Shown: positions 43,773 through 59,125, counted from the first letter of the stretch. The stretch is 64,000 nt of DNA from Hyalella azteca (GCF_000764305.2 NW_025943988.1:496001-560000), one strand, 5' to 3'. The notes: a model not told the origin generated them from the letters alone. Numbers and translations are program-made.

Positions 43773-46700
43773 AATGGGTACAAAAACTTGATATAATCTA
43801 AAACTCAATTTTAGATGATATTGATTAAGATCTTGCCGAATTGTGGCATGACATGTGAATGATTGTAATTATAAACAACGAAAATGCGAAGAAAAATGCT
43901 GATAATTGTTCGTTTAGTCTCTAATTGGGCATCTTTTGCCCTCAATTTTAGCTCATATACAATCTATGTGGCCCGTCGTAATAGGCAAGTCACATCGCAT
44001 TCAAACTTAGCATTCGATTTAAGCTGATGGCCGTAGCAATGGAAGTAAGTTTGGTAATAACAGAATCAATACAATTATGATCATAAAGACTCATTACCTA
44101 CGAGTATTCGGCCATCAATGATACAGAAATAGCGATAACTGAAAAATTAGAGCTATCGGAAGGGTCATAAGGCGGGGCCCATTGCTGTTCAGATTATCTG
44201 TTTTGGGGGACAATCTCGATGATATGTTGCAGCATTGGCGTCGCTCTGTATCGTTCTGCCATCGATCTATTCGCTACTGGTTGGTAATACGAAATAGAGA
44301 CTGAGTGAAACTTATATAGAAATATACGGGATCTATACGGTATACACCAATACATCTGATTTTAGGACTATACAAATGATTTTAAATATTAGTAAGTGGT
44401 TGTCAGTAGGATATCTTGACTTAAATCTGGAATAAAAACAGTCAACTCATGAAAACATTCGGAATTTATAGCCAACAGAAAAATATAAGATAAATAATAA
44501 TGGAAACTAATTTAATTTAATTTAATATTTAATCTTTAATTATCATTTGATTAAAAAAATGATCTATTTAAACCAAAAATAATTGATTTTGACTATCAAA
44601 ATTTAAATTATATGGCTTAAATATCAATAGTAAAAAGAGATGCTCTCAGTGAAAAGCATATAGAAAGAATGAAAGCTCATGATCAAGTTTTATTTCTTGA
44701 CTGCAGAAAATAATCAAAAACATAATAATTTTTATATCACGGTAAAACTATGAAAGGAAATTGGTGATTCTTGAATTATTATCCCATTTAAAAATCAATT
44801 TTTTTTCTGGTATAAATAAAAGGACTACGCCTGTAGCTTCAAATGTACTACGCTTTTATTTCAACTGAGTTAATGCCAACTGAAACACGTCATTGCTCTC
44901 TCAAACTGGTTAGTTCTTGGAAACACTAATTAAAAACCAGAAGATTAATGTGCTCAAAAAGTGAAAACAGTTTATAATTAATCGCCTAATTTGCTACATG
45001 ACGATAGAATATCTTTCATTGTTATAAGTCAAAATAACACCTTAATAGAATTTTCTTTATATGATAAAGAACTACGTAGAAATTATTTTTCACTGAATCA
45101 AATATTGAACGAATAATGGATTGATGAACGAGATAAAGCCTGGCTAAATAAATATATTTATTAATGAATAAGTATATTTACAGTAAATATTTTATTGATG
45201 TATTCACATTACATTTTTTATTTCAGTGATACATAAATTATCAACTCTAAGTAATAAAAACGAAATAATTATACGTCTGCCAGGACATGAAAGACTAGGA
45301 AATAAAGTCATTCATTGCAGTAAAAATGAAATAAATATGCGGATACGATAAATTAGTGAAATTTCGGCCAGCTGGTATAAATAAATATAATATAAATATA
45401 TAAACAATTCATTTGCAACCCATCAATGCCGCACTAATGGTAGGAATATTTAATTCCAATTATTAATTTCCTGTATAAATTCAAAGAGGGCGATCTAGAT
45501 TAAGAGGAAATGGAACGACTGCCTGCCTCGTGTAATGGCCGTGCCAGGATGATAAATGGTGCCGGTATATCAACTCACTTGATAAGAAGAGTAGAGATAT
45601 TGCTCGGTCCTTAGCAATAGAACTTAGATACTCTAATTGAACAGCCGTGCACGCCACGCGAAAAATCGTCGCTAAAATTGCAATTGCGTTTCTAGATTTT
45701 TAAGGAAAAGAAGCTGATGAAAAAGGAATTGAATTCAGAGACTCCGATTGTGAAATTATGAGAGCGTTCCGCGAGTTTGGGAAATGTACAGTTCCATTTA
45801 AGTACAATATATAATATTTTGTTATGCAAATAAATGAATAAGTTGAATAAATATATAATAAATTTGATAGTTTATTTGTCCAAGTGTGCGCGTATTTGAA
45901 GCCTGGTACCACAAATACATAGAGAAAATAGATGTCACAGCACAGGACACCAACACCCGGCAAGAAATGCATATTAATCGGCAAAAATTATCAGGGCCGT
46001 TATGAAATTGAGTATTTTTCTTAACATGACGACTACCTCAGAAATTATTTCAATGGCATATCGGAATTTATATTTTTCCGCCATATTTTAATAACGGATC
46101 ATCGACTCAGAGGTAAGGATCATTATTGATGTGATTCTGGAAGCTTTGAACTGCGCAATAAATATTTTTTTAATTCAAGAATTTTTAGAAATCACTTATG
46201 ATTTTTCCATAAAACTTTCTCCATCAGAAAATTTAAGCTGATTCCTCCCATTTTTCCTTTAATTATTATGCTAAGAGTTTACTAGTGATATTTTTTCGAA
46301 TTCATTTCTAGATTTATTCTGATGAATTATGGGAACAAAAATTTACGTGTTCTGATGAATGCCACATTAAAATCTCACGATTTAAGCTCTATTTTCACAA
46401 ATAATACACATGGAATTAAAATCCAGGTGCTCTCAAAACACTTGCAAAAAAGCCTCACAATACACGTGCTCCGTAATACCTGATTACGGATGCCGTAAAA
46501 TTACGACTTTCACAGTTCTGTATTTGCCAACTAGAAACTCAAGGGTCTTTTTAGCACTTCCAGCCCTGGGTTATGAGCTTCATACTTGGTATTTATGCCC
46601 CTAATAAACCTGCACATTTGTCGGTAAAACAAATTAAGACGAAGAAGCAGCATGCGCGGTCCAGCCAACAACGCATGGTTTCATGTTCGAAAATTAGTCA

Positions 46701-49700
46701 CTGGATTTGTCAGTCTGGTAAGCATGTACTGTGTGTGCACTTTGTGCTAACAAATGGAACGAGCGAATGGGACAGCACAGACCCAACTCATGTAGTTTAG
46801 AGAACATGTTAAAAGGTGAATTGTGTATACTTGCGGGAACGTCGCTCCGAACGACCAGATTATAAAAAATTATATAGATTCAATTATGATATTTAGAACA
46901 TAAATTAGTTAACAACCATTTATATCCAGACGAAATATTGATAATTGCATTTTCTTTCCTCTTTTGTCTTCACTTACGAGGAATTACTTTCACTAATAAC
47001 CAAATTTTTATTATAAACCTTACTGTTCTACATGGTCTTCAGGAGAATAATTTAATTTTTTAAAATAATTTTCTGGACTCGTATGAAATTGTTGGTGCAC
47101 ATATTCTCGAATCAAACTTTTCCCCATCTAAAAGAAAATCACAAACAATGTCGCTAAAGTTGCAATTTAATAATAAAATTTATGCCGAGTTCACATTTCA
47201 ATGTTCGTGGCTTTCTTGCAGTTGCAATTCAATGCAAAGTTATTGAGAATCGGATCAGACCGAAGCTCACGAGTTTAAACTTAGCTGTAGCGAGTAACTC
47301 CCCGCAACTCTAAACAGATGAGGCACTAAAGTTTGTACGTAGTTTATTCCAGTAAAGACTTTCGATCTGATTAACGGTTAAGTGGGATCAAGGTTTGTAT
47401 CACTGGGCATCGTAACATAACCTGAAGGGCGATAGTGGTAATTTGTATTATGCAACGACTTTATAAAATTGCATTATTTGGCCAAAAAAGTAATACCTTT
47501 TAAAATTTGAACAATTTAAACTGTATTAATAAATACATATGTCACCGCTACTTATTGCAGAGTTAATGTCACTACATTAAATTTTCATCCATGACAAAAG
47601 CTGGGGTAGTGAGGGTGAATAATGTAATGTATAGCCTTTATGCTCAGCTTAAAGTCGATCCCGTTTTTTTTTGCGACACAAATTTCACAGGTGCTTTTCC
47701 AAGTGAGTTTCCATTGGTGAATGAAGTTTCCTACATTTTTCCCACTTGACGGCTCAACTCTATGATGCATGAATATCTCCAACAACATCGGTGTGAAAAT
47801 TATTTCAAGAAATTGATATGAGCAAAAATGAAAATAAAATGGAACAAACATATTTCAATAAAGTTGAAATTGAAAATCGTGAAAGAAAAATGAAAAATTT
47901 CACAGCAAGGATCGATGCAACAATTTTTTCTTGGAGGTGCAAACTAATTTCTAAAATGTTAAATTATAGCTCAATCTTTAACAGTATTCTTACATGCATT
48001 GACTATTGGCTCAACAACAATTATTAAACACGACCGAAAATAGTACAATAGCTATAATTATGATTTCATGAAAAACCATTCGCTCTACGCTGCTCATTTC
48101 TTTTGCATTTTAGACAAGGACGTCATTGCGTCATTTTCCCTCGGTTTCTCCCTTCTGAGTGCGTTCAATAAAAATACAAGCCTTTCTACCTTCTATTCCT
48201 ATACCAGTTACAGTTTACCGGACATGTTTTTAATGGAATTCTAATTAGGAATTATCTTCAAGGTTATTATCGCATGGAATTTGCTAATCCTCACCAGAAC
48301 ATTGCGCATTAGCGGCTGTAATTATGATGCATCAATTTCCTGTTGCAGTTGACGCTTTCTTTTCTTCTCTAATGGATCAAATTAGGGAACAGGTGCTGTA
48401 GGCACCGACGCATTAGCAATAATGTTAGTTCTTCACGTAGAAACAAAAATGGAATTTGCCCTTTTTATAGTTACTGCATAACGGGGTCGGCGCTTTTACA
48501 CTCTATGGAGTTGGTGCACAAAACAGTGAATATAATTTCTATTTTTTGAATACGAAGTTTTTTCATATATATTTCAGCAAACGATCCTGGCAAATTGCTG
48601 TATATTAATCCAATAAGAGAAAATACAACAGTAAAGCGTGTAATTTAAATTTAAAATGTGAAATTGCACTAATTACATATAATAATTTCTGAGTACAAGG
48701 TTTCAGGGAACTGATAACTACTCTTTATCAAAATCCAATGATTTTATTTCTAAGCAATCACGACTCTCAGTAATTAGTATTAGTCCTATAGTGTTTTTGT
48801 TGACAGGATTTTCAAAAACTGTTCTGCCTATTGACAAAAATGAGATACATTGTATAAATAACTTCCCCTCTAAAAATGCTTCATTAATGCTCTAAATATT
48901 TAGCAAATTGATCGTGTTACTTTTAGTCATGATAAAAAAGATATCATTCATTGTTTGTCGTACCTAGAATTGAGTATACACATTTATGAACCTTTGTGGA
49001 TTTTTATGAGAAATTGCCTCAAAACAGATTGGATTAAGGCTAAAAAATCAGCCTCAGTTTTAATTAAAAACTTTTAATTTTTCATCTAATTTGAATGATC
49101 ACATGTGAAATCCTTACACTCCATTGAAAGACAACAGCCGAAAAAATTATAAAAACATTCGCCCTCGAAAACAGGAACCACACTTTAATTGATAGAAATT
49201 CTTTTTGATTTCAGTTGAAACAGCCGTGAACCTGGATAACTTTGATGACACAATCTCACAACATTATTCAAAACAATAACTCTACCTAGGGAACAAAATC
49301 CTGGGTAATGAAGTACTTTTCAAGTAATTTCACTGAAATGAAGTAATTTTCACTGATTCTAATCGCCTACTAGTGCACTTTCACAGATTTCAAGACAGAA
49401 TATCATCCATGTGCTCCAACCGTATCTATGATTTTCAACAGAACAGATAATACATTTAACCCGACAGCGCGCTGGTTTTTCTGTACGAATCAACGCCATT
49501 TCTCGGTATCTAAAGACGCTACCGCACAAGCGCTGCACTTCGATGACGTTGATTGGTCGCGATTTGACAGAAGTCTTCAGCGGAGGCGCGCAATCTTTGT
49601 TTAAGGTTCTTCAGAGGGCATCCAATTTGGAAAGAAGAACTAGAATCTTGACAGGAACACGCGTTCACTTCTAGGAATGAAGGAAGCGAGAAGGTCAGCT

Positions 49701-52700
49701 TTACTTGCGTCCTAGTAAAAACGACTTCTTCGCTAAAACTAAGCCTAAAAACTGCATTCCTTTTCTAGAGTCAGCGACTGCCTACGACTTTCAGCTACAT
49801 GGCGGTACTCGCGAATCAGAATCGGATTTTGTTTGACGTTCCTCTGAAATCTCGTGGTTTTCGGCGTTCTAAATAATATTGTGTTTTCGACTATCGATAC
49901 GAAGAATATTACGAGTATAACAAAATTTAAACACATGTCTGAATTTGTTAGCATAAATTTTCCAGCTTTATTCATAACGGATCTAGAAATAAAAACTCAT
50001 TCATGAGATTTTAAGAATAAACTACTATGAAAAATCATCTGCTGAAATATAAATTTTTATCAGAAAAAAACATGTAAGAGCGGTAATTCAAGATATATAT
50101 TCAAATGTATTTCATTAAATATTTGCTAACAACTTCTTAAGACTAACAAATTCTATCTTATTTATTTTCATGAATGCTTCTTCACTCCATTAAGTCGCCG
50201 TTTATTACCCAACAAATACCGCCGAAATCTTTAATGCCACCATTGGATTCGTTGGTAAAACAACGTCAGTTTCCAGAGCGTAATCCGATTATGCAAAACG
50301 ACTAAAGAAGCTTTTGACTGGCCTGTAATCCGACAATTTACTTCTCCGAACTGGAAAAAATCGATCTGGCATGTTTGGAAGGAAGTTAGAATTTTGTGAA
50401 CTGCAAAGAATTACAAGGACCTAAAATTGGAGGATGGGAAAACAGTTAAATCCAAATCCGGGTTAATTTTGAGTTAAATCACTTAAGTGAGTTTTGGGTT
50501 ACTATGACACGATTTTTGTTTGCGTACCTTAGGATCAACTTCTCGAATTTGATCCCACACCTAAGTCAAGTTCATAGGAATTTGGTATCGCTTTTAAGTT
50601 ACAATGTGAAAAATGACAATAGAACTAAAATGCGGTGTACAAAAAAAAATTATTTAATAATATGATCAGTATAAAATGAGTTGCACAGGTAAATGCAAAT
50701 ATTTTTGATGTTGCCACGTATAAAACGGATTATATAAAAATTGTATATTGTAAATTTTCATTCATTAAATTTTTCGAAATCTTGTATATTGTTAACTCTC
50801 TAAGTAGAAACAAGATGTTAATAGATGACAAATTAAAATGAGCACACACATGGTTAATGCATAAAGAACTTGCCCAGTCGATCTCAAACTTTCATTCTTA
50901 AACGCATTCTTGAATTCACCCAAAAATGTATACACAGTTTGAACTAACTTTCACTTTCTGGTTTTGCAGCCAGGCTTTTACTTCTAATTGAATAATTGCA
51001 CTCCGAGTAGAGTTTTTAATTCAATTTGGATAGAAATTATTTCACAACCCAAGGGGCTTTGGCAATAAATGTATTGAATTTTTCCTTTGAGAACTCGAGC
51101 TCGAAACCAGTCCTCCTGAGTTACAATATACGGTGGAATAACAAGATTTCGCGAGAATATTATTACGCCTATAAGTGGCCAAGTCAATGAATAGGAAGCA
51201 TAATAATGAAGCAAAATTAAAATAAAAAATATTAACAATCAATTTTTATTCTGTTTGGTAAATGATCGAGTTCAATTACAACATATATTCTATGTTTAGT
51301 ATTAGTATCTACCGACGCTGACGTTAAAAATACAACGTCTAACGTAATACAATGAAAGCAAATAAAAGTACCAACAAAAAATATAAGCGTTAAATAGCCT
51401 GGCCGAAATGGAAGTTTCAGCTCTCAATCTTGAGTGACACAGCCTGAAGAACTGCTCATCCAAACTGAAAATTCTTGTCAGAGCAAAGCTGTAGCGTGTA
51501 TCCGACGAAAGACACGTGTCGTCAGGGATATTGGCTGCGATTTTGAACGAGGAATTTCCTATTGTGACTGTTTACAATAAACTGGGCTAATTCAGTTAAG
51601 CAATGAAAGACAGAGGATCTTGAGGCATATTGTTGAGTTAAAATTAATTGTATATTACATCATATAAGTGATATAAAATAAAAGGTTGATGTTTCGAACT
51701 GATTAAAGTTATTCTATTAGATCTCACGTAATTCGCAGTTTGAATAAATGGTTTTGTAACACACTTGGACAAAACTTTGATTTATTACTTGAGTGATTCT
51801 TTATACAGAATAAATGTGAGTTGCCAGAAATCAAAATTTATTATAAAAACTTTAAAATCAGAAATGTTTAAGATATAAAAAGAAAAATATGAAAAGATCC
51901 CAGTGCAGTGGCCAGGAAAAAATATATTACGGGTGTGGGATTGAGGGAGGCGCTGCATGCTTCAGTTGAAACAATGTTCCAGCAAACAGAGAGAAAATTT
52001 ATGAATTTTGTTCATCAATTTAGACGAAAAAGCTAAATGCTGTTCTTTTTCTTGTTTTAAAATAATACCCAGTGATGTCAACTGTAATATTGGATTTTAT
52101 TAGTTACTCTACGGTATTGAGACCCTACATTTAACTATCTTTTGCTATCTCTTTAATTCTGAAACCTCTTTTCTACTGTATACATAACACAATTCGGAAA
52201 CATTTAGTTTATTCTTGAAGAATATGACTAAGAATAAGTAGATTTTTACGATAAATAAATTTTTCATGAATGCTTCTTTGATTATGTTTGTGTTATGCGA
52301 AACTAAAATTTGTGAATTCATTTAAAAGCTGTCAAGAAGCTGCTTCGAATTAAATTAATGTTTTATTTCTCAAGAAATTTACCAGTAAAAGTTCTATTAA
52401 TACACACCAGTTATGGCAGTCTTCAACTTGCCACAGTATTAACAATGCAGAAGGAAATTTATGAATAGTCAGGAACAAAAGTAATTTGTGAGGTGTTAGA
52501 TATTGTTTCAACATTAACCTTTATCTGCCTTAAGAAAAATAATACAGTCGTGCACACTGTTAATATCTAATATCACGGCTAAGATTCGTGAAATGGACCA
52601 ATCAAATGACACCACAAATATAATTTACCGGTGACTTACATTGGAGTGTTCCTAAGCTCAAAACATAATTTGAACGCCGTAAACCATTTTTTATATGCTT

Positions 52701-53925
52701 AAATTTTATATCTATTATCAATTCCTTTTTACTTGCAGTAGTTTCGATAAACCGATATTTTAAAAATTAGATGTCAATTATATTTATACGCATTCATTTG
52801 TAGTTTAAATCTCAGCTTATTTGAGTATGCATTAACCCAGCTAGCATTAGTTAACAAATTAGTTAACCTCCTAACAAAATCATAGTTATTTTAAGGTCAA
52901 AATGATTTTTAAAAGCTCTAATTAAAGATTCTTCAAACCGAGACATGGATTTTACGCTGGTTACAAAAATTCAAATGACTATATCAATATTTAAAAAGTA
53001 AATAAATTACCAAATAAATACAATATACTGGGTCCAAATTAAGACGATCTTGTAATTTATGCCAATCTTGATTGTTTGGTTGGCAACAGCAACAGTATGA
53101 GTTTGCCAGAGTTTTTTGGCTTTCATTTTCTCATGCGAATAGTGGTCTTCTCGAGCTTATCCGCCAAATGGAAGTCACCACTTGACCTGCCCTTGATAGC
53201 TTCTCTTTGCCGATAGCATTCAACCCTTGATAAACCCTTCTAACCCAAACACACCAGCACTGCAAACACCGAAGTTTTAAGTCACCCATCAAAAGGAAAG
53301 AACTCGGAACTTTCTGGTTGTCGGAATCGATAAGGGAATCGAGGGGGAAAATCGATATTGGAAAATATAGTTTAGGAATCTAGGGACATTTTTTGTATAC
53401 TGGATTGTACAACTTTTATTTGGAACAACTATTGAAAGAATAATTTAAGCGTCCGAATGTTTTCCGGTAAGGAATTTTTACGAATCCTTTCGAAGTACTA
53501 TCACTGAAGTTAGGCTTGTCATAGAATATCAACATTTCAACCAACTTAACTTAAAGAAATTGAAAATGTTTAGGGTTATCCTTGGGAATAACTTATTTTA
53601 GAAAGAAATTTTAATAGGGAAACCCAATGACCTGCTATTAATACGATTATTTGAAAATGATTATTTTATTGATTATTATTTGTTATCCAATGATGATTAG
53701 ATAACAAATTGGATTATTTTGTTATCCTAACACGTATTGGGATTATCATATACCTTTTATTAATCCATTGATTTCAAATGAGCAATTGAAGTAATTATTT
53801 TATGAAACGAACTCCACTTTATAGCAGCAATTTTTTTGTATTTCATTGTATTAATAGATAGTACATCATGCTCGGCAATTATGTACAAATATTATAAGTG
53901 GAACTTGGCACCAAACGCTGTTGAT
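43773..53925. other. Long non-coding stretch, about 10 kb
   Basis: No gene, tRNA, SINE or terminal-repeat element could be supported. Frames of 60-94 codons (45700-45984 minus, 46410-46800 plus, 47585-47851 minus, 49745-49975 minus, 50984-51242 minus) show no known motif. GC-richer patches lie at 44160-44290 and 49460-49620. Small local repeats such as AGTAATTTCACTGAAATGAAG near 49320 are slippage products. Confidence 0.5.
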
Positions 53926-54039
53926 AAGCCAAGATGCAAGCAGAAATTTATGAGTTGTAAGCAAGATGAGATGCAAGCCAAGCTCATCTGCTTCTTGCTA
54001 AGCAAGCCAAGATGCAAGCAGAAATTTATGAGTTGTAAC
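53926..54039. repeat. 36-bp direct duplication spaced 78 bp
   Basis: AAGCCAAGATGCAAGCAGAA, continuing to TTTATGAGTTGTAA, occurs at 53926 and 54004. Between them lie partial copies (GCAAGATGAGATGCAAGCC). The 78-base spacing is a multiple of three, so a 73-codon frame shows the repeated peptide KPRCKQKFMSC. No further evidence of coding. Confidence 0.85.
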
Positions 54040-57000
54040 TCGGCGAGATTCCGATAAGTCAGGGTAAAGGTTGCCGTAAAGATTGATTGTCACCGAATTA
54101 AAAGCAATACCGAGGCAAACTCCTGAATGGGTGATATACTTGTACCTTTTCAACTGGGAAAGTCGGAATAGCGACGAAATGAATGAGGCTTTCCTTTGAT
54201 TTCATGGAAGTTTCGATGCAATGAAAGGCATCGACATAAAGCTTTTACCCTGGTTTTCACTAGAGAAAATGTAATGTCACCAAACAAGAACATCGGGTGT
54301 TAAAAGAGCTAAAAATAGCAAACAAAATGAAAATGGAAACTTCAATTAAAATTTCGAGAATGTTTACTGCAGTCGTTTTCAGTCAATACGTCCACATTGT
54401 AAGTGATTTTCCATCAAACATTATTTATTTATCAAAAGTTGAGACAGCAATCCTCACGACGCCTGAATCTTCATGAATGCTGGATTAAAATGAAAATTTG
54501 AGCAATGTATTTCTTGAAACGTCTTGTTGCCGTCACAATACAAGATTCAAGTGATATCGCTCTTACGACATTGTGTCAACATTGAAATATTTATAATCAG
54601 ATTACGTAAATAAAGAGCAGGGGTAAAAATTTTATCGACGTCTAAAATGCAACGTTTAATTCATGTTGATTTACGACCTTGCGGATGAAGTTCAACTTAT
54701 TACGCTAATATTTAACTAATTCAATTGTATTTTCTTATCCACCTCTGCCTGAGTCATATTTTTAGTGATTCCGAAAAGGCTGTACAGGTGCTATGATGCC
54801 GTCTTTTATTCACTTGTCAAGTAATCTTCAAACTTTCAAATGGTAGCTCGCTGCACGACGCTGTCGACACATGGCCACGGTGTGCCGTATCCAGGGTTTC
54901 TCTTGCAGCAAATTAATTTAACTTTATCTCTGTAGTGTTTTATTTAGTAGACAAATCAGTGCTTGAATTGAGTAGGCATAATTAATCTATATCACTCAAC
55001 AAAGTAGATACACAGGCGAAATGAAATGACATTACATTCTATTGTTATCGACTAGCTGCCTCGAACCACCAATGGAACTGACGAATTTGCAAATAATATG
55101 TCAACTTGATAAATTCTGTTGAATTTGCATATGCAACCTGATATCAACTAATAATCGACATTGTATCGAAAATTTAATTTATGCTGGTATTCAATACACA
55201 CGATGTAATTTTCAATCAAATTAAATGGCACTGATATCAAAGAAATTTCAAAGATTTATTTCTCACTGCTGGACTTCAATCAAGTTCTTTCAAAGTAGTG
55301 CAGTTACAAGAATATGCCTATCATTGTCTGTCCATAGCCCTGCACATGGGAATTTATGCGGCTGAGAATTCGACGAGCTGCCTTAGGCAATTTGCATTCG
55401 ATCTTCTAGTTTCAATATTGAAATCATTTACGTGAGTATGGAGAGCAATATTTCAGTCTTCAATTTAGTGTGCATATTCAATGACCCAATTGAAATTTAA
55501 GTTAATCTATGCTAGATAAATAAATTTCATCACGATTAAGTTCTAAACACTCTACAAAAAGTTTTAAAAAATTAATGAAAACATTTCCACTCTGGAAAAA
55601 AATTTTGTTCGAGACAATTGCTTGAATTTTGCAGGGTCATGGCAATATTTGTTGAATAGAGGACTGTGCATTAAGCGAATTACGAACTTTCAAACAAATT
55701 ACACACGATCGTAAATTTTTAATGAAATATATTGATATTTTTTTCTTGATGCAGCCAAAGGTCAGTGAGTCGGTTTATATTTAAATCATTATAGTCATGA
55801 AAAATTAAAGCATAGCCTTCGTAATTCATGCAGGATTTTCTTTTAATTTTGAATTTATGAAGGCAAACGCGATAAGAGCTGTCGATTCACTTCATGTTGA
55901 TACATAAATCTGACCTTGATCTCGGAATATAACTGAAAATTCAACTGCTAATTGTTTGAAAATTCCCTGATGTGTAATTTTTACTGCCGAATAATGATCT
56001 TTATAAACAGACTCTGAGTTAATCAACGGCATTTTTCATATAAATCTTGTAAAGTCTTCGTGACAAATTCTGCCGATAACAAAATATATTTTATTTGCGA
56101 ACTGTACAAAAAAATTTCTTCTCCGTCCTCTGTTAACTTTTTTATTCGTTAACGGACAGAAAGAAGCTTTCTTCTCTGTTTCTGCACTGAATGCCTATAA
56201 ATAATAAAATCTTCCTCTGAATCAGGACGTGAAATTTCATTTTAATGCAGTTAATTAAAATAAATCATTTTATTTATTGCCATAGGAGACGGTGAGATTG
56301 ATTGGACGTTGCCTTAAAAACTTTCTCAACTCATGTTTCTTAAGTGAGAACTGAATTGCGAGAACAAATATTCAATTTCTTTACATTTTATCTTCTCAAA
56401 TGTATTGCATGAAATTATCTCCTCCTATTATTAAAATGTTAAAAATTTAAAAAAACTTTCATTTTGCTGCAAGGTTGGCGTCTCAAAAAAATTAAATCAA
56501 TAAACCTAGCTAACCAATTCTTCTTTCAATAATTATTATATTTTTAAATTATAACCAGTACTAGAAATCTTAGCTTGAGCTCTACAATGGCCCGTTAAAT
56601 CCCTTATTTCATGTACATTCCTTACAGACGCAAAAATCTTCCTGTCTCCGGCGAATTTTTACAAGGTAAAATATTCAATATTTTTGTCCAAGTCTGTCTC
56701 GACGACTCTGCATAACAGGTCCCGAGAAGACCCATAAACACGGACCAAATTCGGACAATCTTACCGCACGAAACATTTTTACCAAAGTAATGCCATGAAT
56801 TCCAGTCCGGGATGCCGGCTGGACGTGTGACATAAGTTTATGTTCGTGTCGCGGTAGAAATATTCTTTAGGTACGATGCGATCCATTCCGCATGGCAACT
56901 TCGTTCAAATGACTACCGTCGTCAGTCCAGGGAACGGACGATAGAATTTTCATTTTTTCCTCAATGTGCTCTGAAGTCTTGTGCTGAATGTCCCAAAGCG

Positions 57001-58392
57001 AGACAATGTATTTTTATGAGACATTTTTGACGCTGTCGAAGCTGTTTTATCGCACGTTTAAATCTAGGCAGCCGAAGTTGAACAGACGACACTTTCAGAT
57101 ATCAATCATAATTTACAATAATTTTATATTAATTCAGTATCATATTTCATTTATTTTAATGGAAGCGCATCGTCATTTATATCTATATATGGTCTTTATC
57201 ATTTGTCGTAATTATCCATAGATTCCAAATCTCGTGTCTCAAAGATGAAAAGTACTTCTCCATAAAAATTTCATCTAGCAATCTCTTCGAAATTTTTCAA
57301 CTAACCAATCTACTGAATAATTGTATGAAATGAAAATACGGGTTATAATATTTTAAGCATATCGAATTTATTATTTGGCTCAGTCTTCAAATGAACACGC
57401 ATTAAATAAAAAAGGCTTAGGTACAGAATTTTCCACTTTACAATTTAATTTGATCAATTGAGAAATTTCAACATAATAATAAGATTTTTTTAACACGTCA
57501 ACAATAAAATTTGACATAACAATAATACTGTTTTAATCAGAAACATAAAGACCTTCTTCATAAGAGAAAACAGAGGATTCGAAAAGTTTCGAGCTCAAGC
57601 GTTTAGAGAAGCATTATGACTGCCCCATTTGACTACGTCCATAAAAATATTAGGCTGTGATCTAGGGAGTCGTTGTTGTACAAAATATTCCCGAAAAACA
57701 GCAATGCTCTTAACAAAGCGCCCCTCATAAATGTGGACACTAACGCGTTTTATGAGACTCTGTTGAGACTCAAGAAATCTGGAAACAAGATTGAGAATTC
57801 TGGAGACATTGAAATGTTGCCATGCGATCTCCGTGAGGTCGACCAACTACCTTGATATTTCTTGGAGTTTTTCCTCGTGATTTCAATGTTTAGGGATTAT
57901 CATTATTGTACATATTATTGATCCAGAATTTAAGGCACAAAATAAGAATTTTACGCCATATGGATATCTTTTAAAACGGAATTTTAGTGAAGTAACTTGA
58001 CGATAAAAATTAAGTAGATAGCTTCGTGGATGAAATAATAATAACGACGCAATTGTTTAATAATTTGCCTTCACTTGTTTTCAATTTCTTTTATGCAGTG
58101 GTACCGCAATGCATTTTTGAATTTCGGTTAAAAATCCACGTAGCTCGAGAACACAGAGAACCAAATGAACTTGTACCTTGAAGATATTAGGTAAAATGGA
58201 TAAATTTTTTTGGCAGAGTTACAGATCTTTTGGTGCTACAGCTCACAAATAAATACTCAAGTGATGCCATTAATTATGTAACTACTTTTTATAATGCATA
58301 TAAGAAGCAGCTTTTCCATTCAATCTTTTATGCAACGCCTTGGCTTGTTTCTCAGTGTCGCTCTGTTTGCAACATTGGCGGTCTCCATCACA
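54040..58392. other. Long non-coding stretch
   Basis: No feature is supported. The segment 57595-57855 is open on both strands (83 codons minus, 60 plus) and slightly GC-richer. The minus translation looks more protein-like than its neighbours but matches no family I know and starts without an upstream signal. The rest is AT-rich single-copy sequence. Confidence 0.5.
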
Positions 58393-58535
58393 TAAATAAT
58401 AATAATAATAATAATAGTAATAATAATAATAATAATCATAATAATAATAATAATAATAATAGTTATTCTTATTATTATTATAATAATATTAATAATAAAA
58501 ATATTATTAATAATGAAAAAAAAATAATAATATTA
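58393..58535. repeat. AAT microsatellite, interrupted and inverted in the middle
   Basis: AAT repeats fill 58393-58460 with few interruptions. A TTATTATTATTATAATAATAT segment (about 58468-58490) follows, in which the strand of the triplet flips, and then more AAT/ATA to about 58535. The flip lets the region fold into a hairpin. The asparagine-rich frame is an artefact. Confidence 0.95.
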
Positions 58536-58886
58536 ATGATACTTAATTATTAATTAGGTATTACATGGCATATTTATATACTTAATTACTTTAACATGTC
58601 ATCTAGCGAAACTAGATAAGAACGTACTATTTCAAAATGTGGGTAACGATTTCTTGCTTGGGTTGGATAACTGTTCCACCAGTTTTTCTCTCACCTCTAC
58701 CTACTCTATGTCTTCTGGCTTCCTTTACTGATATTTTCAAGAGATAAAGTAATAAAGCCCACGACGCAAAGAGTCTAAAAAAATGATAGTGTCAGACCAA
58801 GGAAGAAAAGCAGATCCATATGATAGAAAAAGACATCTAATACAAACAGCCTAGTTTGTGGGGCGGCAGGATTATCCAATGCCCAC
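58536..58886. other. Non-coding stretch
   Basis: Nothing recognised between the AAT microsatellite and the 39-bp array. Confidence 0.5.
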
Positions 58887-59125
58887 AGCAGTAATTGTGG
58901 CCCTGAAAAATCATTCAATAATATCGGCATAAATTTTGAGATCCGAGCGATCACCCATTATCACAAGCCGAAATTGTGTCCCGAAAGATCACTTAATACT
59001 ACCAGTCTTAATTCTGGCTTTGAAAGATCAACCAAAACTACAAGCAGTAATTGTGGCCCTGATAGATAACCAATTCCAACCAGCTATGATTTTAGGATGG
59101 AAATATCGTCTCAATTATCTTTTTA
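58887..59125 (+). repeat. 39-bp degenerate tandem repeat, about 6 copies
   Basis: GCAGTAATTGTGGCCCTGAA-type units recur near 58888, 58926, 58967, 59005, 59044 and 59083, about 38-41 bases apart. A common unit is GCAGTAATTGTGGCCCTGAA followed by AGATCACCCAAT and ACTACAA-type sequence. 39 bases equal 13 codons, and a plus frame at 58936-59148 stays open through four units (for example LILALKDQPKLQA then VIVALIDNQFQPA). Substitutions are spread over all codon positions, so coding selection is not evident by eye. Confidence 0.75.

Noticed and set aside
57595..57855. Segment open on both strands, slightly protein-like on the minus strand
   Set aside because: No family was recognised, no splice-site pair and no upstream start signal; it is not enough to call an exon.
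58230..58553. Asparagine-rich 107-codon frame
   Set aside because: It is the translation of an AAT microsatellite.
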